Positions 1-7,683 of a stretch of 64,000 nt of DNA are shown piece after piece. The notes under the pieces are model-generated. The model ran no database searches and was not told the origin of the DNA. It was given only the letters and a program-made list of their open reading frames with translations. Numbering within the stretch: position 1 is the first letter of the stretch; every line of letters starts with the position of its first letter. The stretch lies in IMG/VR virus record IMGVR_UViG_3300010334_006851, positions 62,001 through 126,000 of that record; one strand, written 5' to 3'. Source of the DNA: a virus. Position numbers and translations under genes: made by a program.

Positions 1-1573
1 ACTTAGCTCCTTTATGATAAAGTGTACAATTAACATCACTTTCGATAAAGAAATTGTTGAACTCATCCATCATACTAGAAACTTTAAAGCCAGCTGATGC
101 CAAGGATGTAGGAACAAATCCTTCGTGGTATCCGTAATAGCCTTCTTCATGAATCCTAAACAAATAATTCAAAGCTCTTTTGGAGAACCTAGTTATAGGG
201 AAAAAGCACCCAAAGTGCCTGTGAACTGATTTGAATTTATCTCCAGGACCAGGACACCAACCCAACCAAGCACCACGGGAACCAAGCATCCTAGAATTAA
301 GAACACTTACCCTAGGAAACTCAGAATATTCCTCTTTCTTAAAAGCTTGTATGGCCATAAAATCGTCATCCAAATAATTATAGGAATCTAAGAAGCCCTT
401 GATATCTCCATCAAAAGAAATATCATCATCTAAGAACCAATAATAATCAAAGTTAGGATGGTTCAAATAGAACATTAGCATTCTATAGTGAGCATAAAAA
501 TACTTCGGGTTTTGATGGCTGCCCCACCTGTGACTTCTATCTATAGGCTTGTCGAAAGAATGCTTAGCAAAATCTTCATCGTTATATGAACAAACATTAG
601 ACTCATACTTCTCTGATACCTCTGTTGGGTCCTTGTTTGTTTGATTGTCAAACAAAACGTAAAAAGATTCGCCAAAATTTTTAGAAAACTTTTTAATTTG
701 ATTGTTACCATCGCCTTCTAACGTCCTATAGTATGAGCTAACAACATAGGTGCTGTTAACAGAGATGGACTTCTTTATTATTTTATCCCATATTGGGATT
801 CTGTTGAATTGGTGAACCAGGTCATATCGTTTGCCATCGGCTGTTAAAACAAGATTATTTTCAATCTTAGGCAAACCATACTTTATATTGTTCTTGTATC
901 CCCAAGCTTCAAAAAAATGGGAGGGACCAGAAACATGGCAATGCATAGCCCAAGCATCGTCTAAATTAAACTTCTTTAACCTGGGTATCTCGTCCTCTCC
1001 CACAAGAACGATAAGAGCCGCTTGGTCTTTTATATTGTGTGCGTCTGTGCTAACGTTTTCACACAAATCAATCATTTTTTCATAAAGGCTTATCATGGGA
1101 AGCCTTTTGCCCGCAATTATGCCAGAGTTTATTATTTCTTTAGGCCGACAGCTATCAACACTATTTGGAAAAAGGACCGAAACATTTTGATGGTTCCATG
1201 GACACTGATTAACGTTAACGCCCTCTCCTGAAACCCAAATATCGTAATTATCTATATCAAGCTTCTCAAAGGGATCGCCTTGAAAGAAGACATCAAAGAC
1301 GTCAGTAGAAAGAACTAAGTCAGTATCAGATTTCTGGAGCCAACATTTAATGTGCTCCAGTCTTTTATGATTTATATGATAAGTGTCTTCTATTGTACAA
1401 GTTTCAAAATCAATTCCCAGCCTATCACACGCTAGCTTGTCCTCCTCGGACATATTTGCGACGAGGAGAACAATGTTCCCATCAGAATGATTTCTAAAGC
1501 TTTTGGACCAAAGCCTTATTTTTTCTTCGTGGTAGAATACGTTATTGCATAAACCTATCAAAGTCTTTTTCAT
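1..1573 (-). CDS. Two-domain glycosyltransferase, 3' end outside the window
   Basis: Open for 524 codons from ATG at 1573 to the window edge, so the C-terminus is missing. The first half (about residues 1-265) looks like a GT-A sugar transferase: LVLSTDVFDVFF holds acidic metal-binding residues, followed by INSGIIAGK and a DQAAL segment, an order reminiscent of procollagen/PLOD-type glycosyltransferases. The second half carries a separate YYWFLDDDISFDGD motif, so it is probably a second GT-A catalytic domain. It is the last gene of the thyX-hldE operon, after a strong hairpin. Substrate unknown. The glycosyltransferase call is fairly secure from the two acidic motifs; the PLOD resemblance is from memory and weak. 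Confidence 0.8.
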   Translation of the reverse strand, partial: MKKTLIGLCNNVFYHEEKIRLWSKSFRNHSDGNIVLLVANMSEEDKLACDRLGIDFETCTIEDTYHINHKRLEHIKCWLQKSDTDLVLSTDVFDVFFQGDPFEKLDIDNYDIWVSGEGVNVNQCPWNHQNVSVLFPNSVDSCRPKEIINSGIIAGKRLPMISLYEKMIDLCENVSTDAHNIKDQAALIVLVGEDEIPRLKKFNLDDAWAMHCHVSGPSHFFEAWGYKNNIKYGLPKIENNLVLTADGKRYDLVHQFNRIPIWDKIIKKSISVNSTYVVSSYYRTLEGDGNNQIKKFSKNFGESFYVLFDNQTNKDPTEVSEKYESNVCSYNDEDFAKHSFDKPIDRSHRWGSHQNPKYFYAHYRMLMFYLNHPNFDYYWFLDDDISFDGDIKGFLDSYNYLDDDFMAIQAFKKEEYSEFPRVSVLNSRMLGSRGAWLGWCPGPGDKFKSVHRHFGCFFPITRFSKRALNYLFRIHEEGYYGYHEGFVPTSLASAGFKVSSMMDEFNNFFIESDVNCTLYHKGAK

Positions 1574-1584
1574 AAAATATATAT

Positions 1585-1626
1585 AGCTTTTATGGCTGTT
1601 GAATTTGATCAACAGCCATAAAAGCT
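1585..1626 (-). terminator. 18-bp perfect inverted repeat, terminator or leader hairpin
   Basis: Arms 1585-1602 and 1609-1626 are perfectly complementary around a 6-nt loop. On the minus strand the stem follows the stop of the 1643-1930 gene and is followed by an AU-rich run and, 11 nt later, the ATG of the glycosyltransferase. There is no clean U tract, so it may be a partial terminator or an element hiding the start of the downstream gene. Confidence 0.6.
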
Positions 1627-1642
1627 AAAGAAAAGGCGAAAA

Positions 1643-1930
1643 TTATATTTGAACGCCCTTATTAGGCAATACAATTCCACTACCAAACTGGCTGTTATAG
1701 CCATTTTTGATATCCGGGTCAGGATCTGCTATCAGCAAAACATGATTAAAGCTAATCGTGTATGTCTCATCATTAGAAAAAGGAACCAAAGGAATTGAAC
1801 CGACTCCCTCTGATGTGACCATAAATCTCTGTGGCTTTTTCATAACAACCACCTTGCCCGAACTTTGATCAATAATCTCTATGTCTGCCACGACATCCTC
1901 GCCGGTAACTAATTTAACAACCTTAATCAT
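1643..1930 (-). CDS. Small beta-rich conserved phage-type protein
   Basis: A 95-residue protein starting MIKVVKLVTGEDVVADI. Alternating hydrophobic residues suggest a small beta-barrel, and the 'KLVTGEDVVADI' opening is of a kind I associate with small Sm-like or SH3-like proteins of marine T4-type phages, but I cannot prove homology. It lies 12 nt after hldE on the same strand and before the 18-bp hairpin. No catalytic motif is visible and the function is unknown. Confidence 0.7.
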   Translation of the reverse strand: MIKVVKLVTGEDVVADIEIIDQSSGKVVVMKKPQRFMVTSEGVGSIPLVPFSNDETYTISFNHVLLIADPDPDIKNGYNSQFGSGIVLPNKGVQI

Positions 1931-1942
1931 ATTCGCTTCCTT

Positions 1943-3304
1943 TCATTTTGAAGAAAAATGTTCTGCTTGCTCCGACTCTATCATCTTCCTTATCAAGTTA
2001 GTGGTAGAACAACCATCAACCATAGGAAAGACGAAAGCTTCTTTTACTATACCATACCCAACGATCTCGTTAAAGAGATATTCATTTCCTTTTACTAAAA
2101 CATCAGGCTCAATAGCATGTATTAAATTAAAAGGATTATCCTCAGAAAAAGAAACCAAAAAGTCCACATCCTCTAAGGCAGAAAGGATCTCAATTCTATC
2201 ATTCAAACACTGGATTGGTCTGTTGGGTTTTAATCTAGCAATGCTCGCGTCATCATTCAAAGCAACAACTAATTTATCGCCCTTAGATTTTGCGAATTTT
2301 AAGTTTTGTACATGGCCTTTATGAATTAAATCAAAACAACCATTTGTAAATACTAATTTAAAGTTTCTATTTCTTAGAAGCGATGGATCAGCAACATATT
2401 TACCACCTAAGAGATCCAAAGGCGTTATTGGGGAATTATATTTATTTTGAACATACAAGGAGCCAGCTTTCCAAGCTCTAGTTGCGGCATCTTTTATATT
2501 CATGCCTTCAAGAAGAGATAAAGTTAAGATAGCAGTAAAACAGTCCCCAGCTCCTATTACAGAGACAGCATCTATTGTGCGGCAGGGCTCAATTACTTCA
2601 ACACCATCCTTGGAAACCACAGTAACGTCCTTGTCTGCGTTCGTGATTACGACATGGTCGCATTTAATTCTACTCTTTATCCAAATGCCAGCGTCTATAG
2701 GACTGCTTTTGCCTGAGACCTCAGAAGCTTCTTTAAGATTAGGCTTAAAAACTGTGCAGCCGTACCACTTGTCTATATCTTTAGATTTAGAATCAACAAC
2801 GGTCATTATACTCTTAGGAGGATAACTTAAGTTTGAAGAAAAAACACCTTTATCATAATCAGAAAATATAACAGCATCAAAATTAGAGAGATTAGAAAAA
2901 AATTTTTTGTACAGCTCCATACTATGATTCTGTACATCGGACCCTAGACCGTAGTTCTCCTTTTCAACATCCCACCTATACGTTGGAAAGCCTTCGCTAT
3001 AAAATCTACGTTTTATAGGAACCCCAGAATCAATTAGCCTACATAGATCCAGATTAATTGAATGGTCAGAAAAGCATCGCCTTGCATTTTCATCTATAAA
3101 AGAAACCAGCCAAGGATTAATGCATGGAAAATAACAAAACTGCCTAATTACGTTTGCTGCTCCACCTGGATAAGATATTGGAACAGCATCATGAGAGTGC
3201 ATAGAAGGAATAGGGAATTCAGGAGATACACCCTTTACCTTTACTGAGTAATATTCGTCAATCATAGCGTCACCAAAGACGCCAACATTAAATGAATGTC
3301 TCAT
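1943..3304 (-). CDS. hldE: Bifunctional heptose-7-phosphate kinase / heptose-1-phosphate adenylyltransferase
   Basis: Both halves of HldE (RfaE) are present in 453 residues, close to the 477 of E. coli. The N-terminal PfkB/ribokinase domain has GGAAN at 47-51 and the anion-hole/catalytic GAGD at 251-254. The C-terminal nucleotidyltransferase has NGCFDLIHKGHV at 321-332 and a VKGNEY segment near the end. In bacteria the enzyme phosphorylates D-glycero-D-manno-heptose-7-P at C1 and later adds AMP, on the way to ADP-heptose for LPS inner core. It starts 2 nt after the thyX stop. GmhA, GmhB and HldD are not in this window, so the phage would need host or other phage genes to finish the pathway. 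Confidence 0.93.
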   Translation of the reverse strand: MRHSFNVGVFGDAMIDEYYSVKVKGVSPEFPIPSMHSHDAVPISYPGGAANVIRQFCYFPCINPWLVSFIDENARRCFSDHSINLDLCRLIDSGVPIKRRFYSEGFPTYRWDVEKENYGLGSDVQNHSMELYKKFFSNLSNFDAVIFSDYDKGVFSSNLSYPPKSIMTVVDSKSKDIDKWYGCTVFKPNLKEASEVSGKSSPIDAGIWIKSRIKCDHVVITNADKDVTVVSKDGVEVIEPCRTIDAVSVIGAGDCFTAILTLSLLEGMNIKDAATRAWKAGSLYVQNKYNSPITPLDLLGGKYVADPSLLRNRNFKLVFTNGCFDLIHKGHVQNLKFAKSKGDKLVVALNDDASIARLKPNRPIQCLNDRIEILSALEDVDFLVSFSEDNPFNLIHAIEPDVLVKGNEYLFNEIVGYGIVKEAFVFPMVDGCSTTNLIRKMIESEQAEHFSSK

Positions 3305-3305
3305 C

Positions 3306-4193
3306 TTAAACTTCTAGCTTTTCGTATAAACCCAACTTAGATGCTTTTGTAAGCCATTCTTGTTGTTCTCTTTTATTTTCACTATTAATCTGTGCTAGGT
3401 CTAGTCCCTTAATATCGGATAGAGTCTTTCTGATAGCTTCTACCTCTAGCTTAGTTAATTTTACACCTCCTCTATTGGGGTGATAGTCTTCCCACGCCTC
3501 AACAGATAAAGGCACAATAGGTCTAATCAAATCCAGCATAGCGTCCGCAAATACTCTTATTTCATATTGAGCATGTGAGTCGCAACGCAACGCCAAAAAA
3601 TGAAACAAGTTATGCAAGTCAATCTTCCAATACCATTCGGTATAAAGGTTGATAGGCAAGGATATTCTAGCAAGCTCTCGACTAACTCCCTTCTCTAAGA
3701 ATTCTTCATATTTAGAGTAAGCAGAGTCACAAGCGGAAGACAAATAATCAGAGAACTGCTGGCTTGTTGTATTGTCAAGCTTAGCATCTCCTCCTTGTTT
3801 GTTAACAGAGGACTGTTGGCGAGCAGTGTCTGGTATAAAGAATTCATCCTTTAAAATAGAATACCTGCCGCTGTACTCGTTAACGTTGGCTGTTCGATGT
3901 CTAATCCATTGACGAGCTATAAATATCGGCATCTTGCAATGAAACTTGAACTCGCACATCTCAAATGGAGTTGTGTGCAAATGACGCATTAAGTACCTAA
4001 TTAACCCTCTATCTTCATTTAGGGTCTTAGTACCATCGCCATAGGAGACTCGTGCCGACTGAACTATGCAATAGTCGGCTGTCTTTTGGTCGTCAGGAAC
4101 TAAACGAGGCATAACGTCAACAAGCGTGACGTGACCATGATCCAAACAATTAATCGTTCTTTGACTTAAATTGTTCATTACATCATATGGCAT
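3306..4193 (-). CDS. thyX: Flavin-dependent thymidylate synthase
   Basis: A 295-residue protein with the ThyX signature RHRx7S: RHR at 98-100 and Ser at 108 inside RHRTANVNEYSGR. ThyX makes dTMP from dUMP using FAD, NAD(P)H and methylenetetrahydrofolate. It is the first gene of the minus-strand operon thyX-hldE and complements dCMP deaminase (19581-20024), dNMP kinase and NrdJ elsewhere in the window. Length and motif are normal for the family. Confidence 0.96.
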   Translation of the reverse strand: MPYDVMNNLSQRTINCLDHGHVTLVDVMPRLVPDDQKTADYCIVQSARVSYGDGTKTLNEDRGLIRYLMRHLHTTPFEMCEFKFHCKMPIFIARQWIRHRTANVNEYSGRYSILKDEFFIPDTARQQSSVNKQGGDAKLDNTTSQQFSDYLSSACDSAYSKYEEFLEKGVSRELARISLPINLYTEWYWKIDLHNLFHFLALRCDSHAQYEIRVFADAMLDLIRPIVPLSVEAWEDYHPNRGGVKLTKLEVEAIRKTLSDIKGLDLAQINSENKREQQEWLTKASKLGLYEKLEV

Positions 4194-4243
4194 ACTTCAC
4201 CTCGTGACGGGGAAATCCAATATAACGTAAAATGAATACTTGT

Positions 4244-4669
4244 TCAAGCAGGTGGACCACTTGCAGCCTGAACAGCTGGAGACCAACCTGTGGTTAAAAA
4301 CTTAGTTAATTCTTCTCTATTTAAATGATACCTTTTTTTATCTTCATAAGACGATTTATTAAGTCTATTGTTTTGAAGATAGCTTCTAGAACCTCTTTGC
4401 TGCTTTAGCCTGATATCTGCTCCATTGGGAGTTAAAGAACCCTTGACAATCTCCCAAGGTGACAATTTATACATAATTTCTTTGTCTGGGGCCCCCAAAC
4501 TAAAGTGGGAAGAAATCCATGGCTCACCTTCCATAGTTTTTACAAGATCGCTCCACTCTATGCCCTCCTCATCGCCTAAAGCAGCAAAATAGTCTTGCTT
4601 GCTACTAGGAGTCTTTGGCTCGGGTTGCTCTTCTTCTAAAAAAGCTCTAAAACTACATAACTTGAACAT
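4244..4669 (-). CDS. Unknown protein with a capsid-targeting-like N-terminus
   Basis: A 141-residue protein of no recognised family. The N-terminus (MFKLCSFRAFLEEEQPEPK) ends in a Leu-x-Glu (FLEE) site followed by a Pro/Glu linker, as seen in proteins cut by T4-type head proteases. The C-terminal half contains a basic stretch with RLKQQRGSRSYLQNNRLNK. It is divergent from the 4711 gene, with an AT-rich TATA-like region between them. A virion role is inferred only from the leader. Confidence 0.65.
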   Translation of the reverse strand: MFKLCSFRAFLEEEQPEPKTPSSKQDYFAALGDEEGIEWSDLVKTMEGEPWISSHFSLGAPDKEIMYKLSPWEIVKGSLTPNGADIRLKQQRGSRSYLQNNRLNKSSYEDKKRYHLNREELTKFLTTGWSPAVQAASGPPA

Positions 4670-4678
4670 AATACTATA

Positions 4679-4686
4679 TATAAATA
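4679..4686 (+). promoter_or_regulatory. TATAAATA, T4-late-type promoter
   Basis: An exact match to the T4 late promoter box TATAAATA. A start site about 6 nt downstream gives a leader of roughly 18 nt to the ATG at 4711, and almost none to the in-frame ATG at 4699, which helps choose the start of that gene. Confidence 0.5.
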
Positions 4687-4710
4687 AAACACATAAAAAT
4701 GCGAGCTAAA

Positions 4711-5001
4711 ATGAAAAAGTGGAATGACTTCTTAAAAGAACAGTTATCAAAAGACCTTGAACAAGAGGGCTTTACAATGTTTTTCAAAAAAGAAGGCCAA
4801 TACTATGCTGTAAAAGAAAAAGATCGAATAATGTTCGCAAAAATAAAGACAAAAGATATAAAAGACATAAACACAGATAAAGAAAACATACAGTTTCTAG
4901 GCCGTAATATAAAAACTGGTGGGGATGAAACATTTACGGCAAAAGATATAAAGGATATTCACGTCTGTGAAAAAGAGGAAATAGACAATGTTCTTTCCTA
5001 A
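4711..5001 (+). CDS. Small protein with a T4 internal-protein-like leader
   Basis: From ATG 4711 the protein (96 aa) begins MKKWNDFLKEQ, close to the T4 capsid-targeting leader (MKTYQEFIAE) and ending in a Leu-x-Glu cleavage-type site. The upstream ATG at 4699 would add only MRAK and leaves no leader after the TATAAATA box. The remainder is charged, Lys/Asp-rich and repeats 'KDIKDI' three times. The last 14 nt overlap the zinc-finger nuclease gene, so the two are probably translationally coupled. Function unknown; packaged head protein is the hypothesis. Confidence 0.7.
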   Translation: MKKWNDFLKEQLSKDLEQEGFTMFFKKEGQYYAVKEKDRIMFAKIKTKDIKDINTDKENIQFLGRNIKTGGDETFTAKDIKDIHVCEKEEIDNVLS

Positions 5002-5635
5002 GAACGACAAAAGACAATTTACTTGCTTTGTATGTGGAGTTGCTTTTGAAGATTTTGGCACCTTTAACAATCATATTGTTGAAAGCCATGACGAAGGAAG
5101 AGAATACGTAAAATGCCCATTGCAACGGTGCGGTGCTTGTGTTAGAGACCTGCGTCAACACTTTAAGAGTAAGCACAGAACAGAACAAGTACCAAAACAA
5201 GGCCAAATGAGAGCAACAATATGGAAAGATCAAGATAAAAAAACAGGACAAGTATCACAGAAGAAAACCAAGTTCAGAGAAGGTTATATGTACTCTGCGA
5301 AGAACGGCAAAGAAGTACATTACAGGTCAGGGATGGAATGTGAAGTATATGAATGCTTAGAGGCAATGCAGGAAGTTATAAGCTACGAAGTAGAACCGTT
5401 TAAGCTGAACTATTCTTTCAATGGAAACGTACATGAATACAACCCAGATCTACAAGTGTTTTTTAGCGACGGTAGGGTAGAGATATGGGAAATTAAGCCA
5501 TCGAACCAAACTACGCTACCTAAAAACAATGCCAAATGGGCGTCTTGCCAATACTTTTGTGAATCCAGAGGATATCAATTCATGGTATTAACAGAGGTGG
5601 GTCTACAGAAATTGAAAAAAGGTATTAAACTTTAA
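4988..5635 (+). CDS. Two C2H2 zinc fingers fused to a TnsA-like PD-(D/E)XK endonuclease
   Basis: In 215 residues there are two N-terminal zinc fingers (C13, C16, H29, H34 and C43, C48, H58, H63), then a nuclease core: HYRSGMECEVYE near 111-122, the Asp of NPDLQVFF at 154 and the E-x-K of EIWEIKP at 168/170. The core resembles the TnsA N-terminal nuclease and T4 head-completion protein gp4-type nucleases; zinc fingers in front are unusual. An RBS GAGG lies 9 nt before the ATG inside the upstream gene. Likely a DNA endonuclease or DNA-end-processing protein; target unknown. Confidence 0.75.
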   Translation: MFFPKNDKRQFTCFVCGVAFEDFGTFNNHIVESHDEGREYVKCPLQRCGACVRDLRQHFKSKHRTEQVPKQGQMRATIWKDQDKKTGQVSQKKTKFREGYMYSAKNGKEVHYRSGMECEVYECLEAMQEVISYEVEPFKLNYSFNGNVHEYNPDLQVFFSDGRVEIWEIKPSNQTTLPKNNAKWASCQYFCESRGYQFMVLTEVGLQKLKKGIKL

Positions 5636-5753
5636 CCAAGTTGACCCTATAGTTGTACACTGTAGGCTTTGGAAACCTAGTCCTAATTCTCCTGTTTCTA
5701 TTTTCAATTTTTTTTTCTGTTTTCTTTCTTTTCAAGAAACCAAATATGTTCAT
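5625..5753 (-). CDS. 42-residue basic protein, coupled to the dNMP kinase
   Basis: The ATG (5753-5751) overlaps the TGA stop of the dNMP kinase gene as ATGA, the arrangement used by many genes here. It encodes 42 residues, begins MNIFGFLKRKKTEKK and has an Arg/Lys-rich middle. Its end overlaps the tail of the convergent nuclease gene by 11 nt. Without it this stretch would have no gene. Small basic protein, function unknown; coupling is the main support. Confidence 0.5.
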   Translation of the reverse strand: MNIFGFLKRKKTEKKIENRNRRIRTRFPKPTVYNYRVNLVKV

Positions 5754-6376
5754 TTCGTTATACCCTGAATAAAAGGAACCAGTAGTTTATCAATTTTTTG
5801 ATAAAGGTCCTGCAGTGTGCCGTCATTATTCAGGAAAAAGTCATAATATTCAATACCGTCTGGTGGGTTTAAATGAGCGATTGATCCCAGATTTGGTATC
5901 TTCCCATCATTAAGCTTATTTAAGCAAAATTCTACTATAGGCCTTATTTGAGCCTCTGAGGGGTTGGGATCATCGTTCAAGAACCCTACTCTGTGCATCA
6001 ATATTGTTATGCCACCCTTGTTCTTAATCGCTTTTGCCTCATTTATGTACCTACAGTCTGAAATTATAATGTTTTTATTTTCATTCTCTCTAAAAACTAT
6101 ATCAATCCAAATATCAGACTTTATTTGCCTAAAGCCATCACCAATGAATTGGAGACCTTTTCTAACATTCATTAACATTCCAGGAGGTGGGTTAGGGTCT
6201 CTTTTCCAGGCCTCAATAAAATCACGATCAACCCCAAAACTCCTCTCATAAACATTTTTAACCGCATTAGCAAAAGCTGATCTTTTCCATTGTTCATTAT
6301 TATTCAATTTATTGAACAAATAATCGCAAAGAACGTCCTTGCCAGAATTAAGCTGTGCAGCTGCTCCGATAATCAT
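5750..6376 (-). CDS. Deoxynucleoside monophosphate kinase (T4 gp1-like)
   Basis: A 208-residue P-loop kinase: GAAAQLNSGKD at 4-14 is the Walker A, RKGLQFIGDGFRQ with following DIW matches the substrate-binding segment of T4-type dNMP kinases, and IISDCRYINEAK is the second acidic strand. It would phosphorylate dNMPs to dNDPs for phage replication, alongside ThyX and NrdJ. The start MIIGAAAQ puts the P-loop right at the N-terminus as expected. Confidence 0.82.
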   Translation of the reverse strand: MIIGAAAQLNSGKDVLCDYLFNKLNNNEQWKRSAFANAVKNVYERSFGVDRDFIEAWKRDPNPPPGMLMNVRKGLQFIGDGFRQIKSDIWIDIVFRENENKNIIISDCRYINEAKAIKNKGGITILMHRVGFLNDDPNPSEAQIRPIVEFCLNKLNDGKIPNLGSIAHLNPPDGIEYYDFFLNNDGTLQDLYQKIDKLLVPFIQGITK

Positions 6377-6431
6377 GTTTATGACCCCAAGGTGATTGTG
6401 TTCATACTATTATAACAGTTGGAGACATGAA

Positions 6432-6695
6432 ATGGAATACAAGAAACCCGTAAAAAAGGTTTGCGGTAACTGCTTGCTTTTTAACAACCTGAAGAACGAG
6501 TGCAAAGTCGCAATCCTTATAGAGGGAAAAGAGTATCACATGCCTGTATTTCAAGAAGACAAGTGTCACATGGATGATTTAGGCATACCCGTAGAGCAGG
6601 TCAGATGGTGGGTAGAAGATGAAGAAGGAAATCCATCAGAAAAAGGGAAAGTAAAAATAGAGTATCCTCGGGGATTTTTCGGAAACGAAAAATGA
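6432..6695 (+). CDS. Small cysteine-containing protein, zinc-ribbon-like
   Basis: 87 residues from the ATG at 6432, which has GGAG 7 nt upstream; an upstream in-frame ATG at 6396 has no RBS. MEYKKPVKKVCGNCLLF is followed by further cysteines (NECK, DKCH), giving a possible C4 metal site of the CxxC...C...C type. It lies 3 nt before the polyproline gene on the same strand, so the two are probably co-expressed. Function unknown. Confidence 0.7.
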   Translation: MEYKKPVKKVCGNCLLFNNLKNECKVAILIEGKEYHMPVFQEDKCHMDDLGIPVEQVRWWVEDEEGNPSEKGKVKIEYPRGFFGNEK

Positions 6696-6698
6696 TTA

Positions 6699-7679
6699 AT
6701 GGAAGAAGAACCATTTTCAACCCCAATACCAACCCCACCATATGAAGAAGGCAAAGTTTTAAAGAAACTAGGAGAGCCCTGTGGGCCTCCGTGGACTTGC
6801 GAAGGAACAGGCGGATGGTGTGGATGTGATTGCCATTGTTGCCCTCCTTGTCCTTGTTTCACAGGGAGTTTTGAAGGATGCATTTTGATAGGAAGTCCTT
6901 GGGTCGAGGAAACTTTTGAGGCAGGATGCAAGTGTGACGATGGGTGCCAGCCACCGCCACCGCCACCGGTTCCACCACCGCCACCGCCACCACCACCACC
7001 ACCACCACCACCACCACCACCACCACCACCACCGCCATCATATACGATTGTGGCTGCTCAGAGTCTCAATGCACAATCGGAATTTAGCTTTAAACTAAAA
7101 GAAGAAAAAGAATGGAACATACCACTTCCAGACTTTAATTACGACCCATCACAAGACTTTAAATTCGATCCAGAGATTAATGAATACGTAGACGAAGAAG
7201 GAAACTTAGTTTATATTTTAAACGACGCATGTTCTATTCCATGTGAAATAGCAGAAGTTAGCGTAGAGTTTGATGGGTGCTGTATGTTGCATCCGGCAGC
7301 TTCTGGTGGAGGAGGGCTAGCATTTAGCTTTTTACCAGCAAAAGCTGGGACTGTTACCGTTAATGCACCTGATGAATCAGGTTGTGCCAAAATAATTGTT
7401 AAAATAAATGGACAAGAGACAAAGAGTCTTTTTGTAGAAGCTTGTGAGCCTGTGGCCATAATAGTAGGAGTAGAGCCAAAAGACCCATCAGAAGGTGGAC
7501 AACCAGAATGTTGTAATGCATGTGCTTTCGTAACAGCCCAACCAAATCAGCTCATACCGGAATGCGAAGGAGCCGTACCTCTGCTCAAGAAGACAGACAA
7601 AAATACGGGTAAAAGTAAAACCTTCCTAAACAAAAAGAAACTAATAAATGAAATTAAGAAACGTCGTCACAACAAATAA
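6699..7679 (+). CDS. Cysteine-rich, polyproline-containing protein, probably virion or surface
   Basis: 326 residues in four parts: a short acidic/proline lead, a cysteine-rich segment (about 28-84, with CGCDCHCCPPCPC), a polyproline run (6 Pro, Val, then 22 Pro), then a beta-rich domain with paired cysteines and a very basic C-terminal tail ending KKRRHNK. Long proline runs stall ribosomes and need EF-P. No signal peptide is seen. The alternation of Cys modules and Pro runs resembles the large protein at 44602-47037. A 2OG oxygenase of the prolyl-hydroxylase type converges on it with a 4-bp gap. Structural role is inferred, not shown. Confidence 0.8.
   Translation: MEEEPFSTPIPTPPYEEGKVLKKLGEPCGPPWTCEGTGGWCGCDCHCCPPCPCFTGSFEGCILIGSPWVEETFEAGCKCDDGCQPPPPPPVPPPPPPPPPPPPPPPPPPPPPPSYTIVAAQSLNAQSEFSFKLKEEKEWNIPLPDFNYDPSQDFKFDPEINEYVDEEGNLVYILNDACSIPCEIAEVSVEFDGCCMLHPAASGGGGLAFSFLPAKAGTVTVNAPDESGCAKIIVKINGQETKSLFVEACEPVAIIVGVEPKDPSEGGQPECCNACAFVTAQPNQLIPECEGAVPLLKKTDKNTGKSKTFLNKKKLINEIKKRRHNK
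6951..7037 (+). repeat. CCA/CCG trinucleotide repeat coding polyproline
   Basis: Twenty-eight proline codons interrupted by one GTT at 6969-6971; the uninterrupted part is 22 codons, mostly CCA. Such runs can change length by slippage. Both strands stay open in other frames (polyHis, polyVal), which are artefacts of the repeat. Confidence 0.95.
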
Positions 7680-7683
7680 AAGA

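Noticed and set aside
831-1231. Plus-strand frames inside the first 1.5 kb
   Set aside because: They lie antisense to an uninterrupted 524-codon glycosyltransferase with two catalytic motifs.
6859-7098. Long open frames encoding poly-His and poly-Val opposite or beside the polyproline tract
   Set aside because: They are out-of-frame or antisense readings of the CCA repeat; the proline frame has an RBS-linked upstream gene, normal flanking domains and a long extent.
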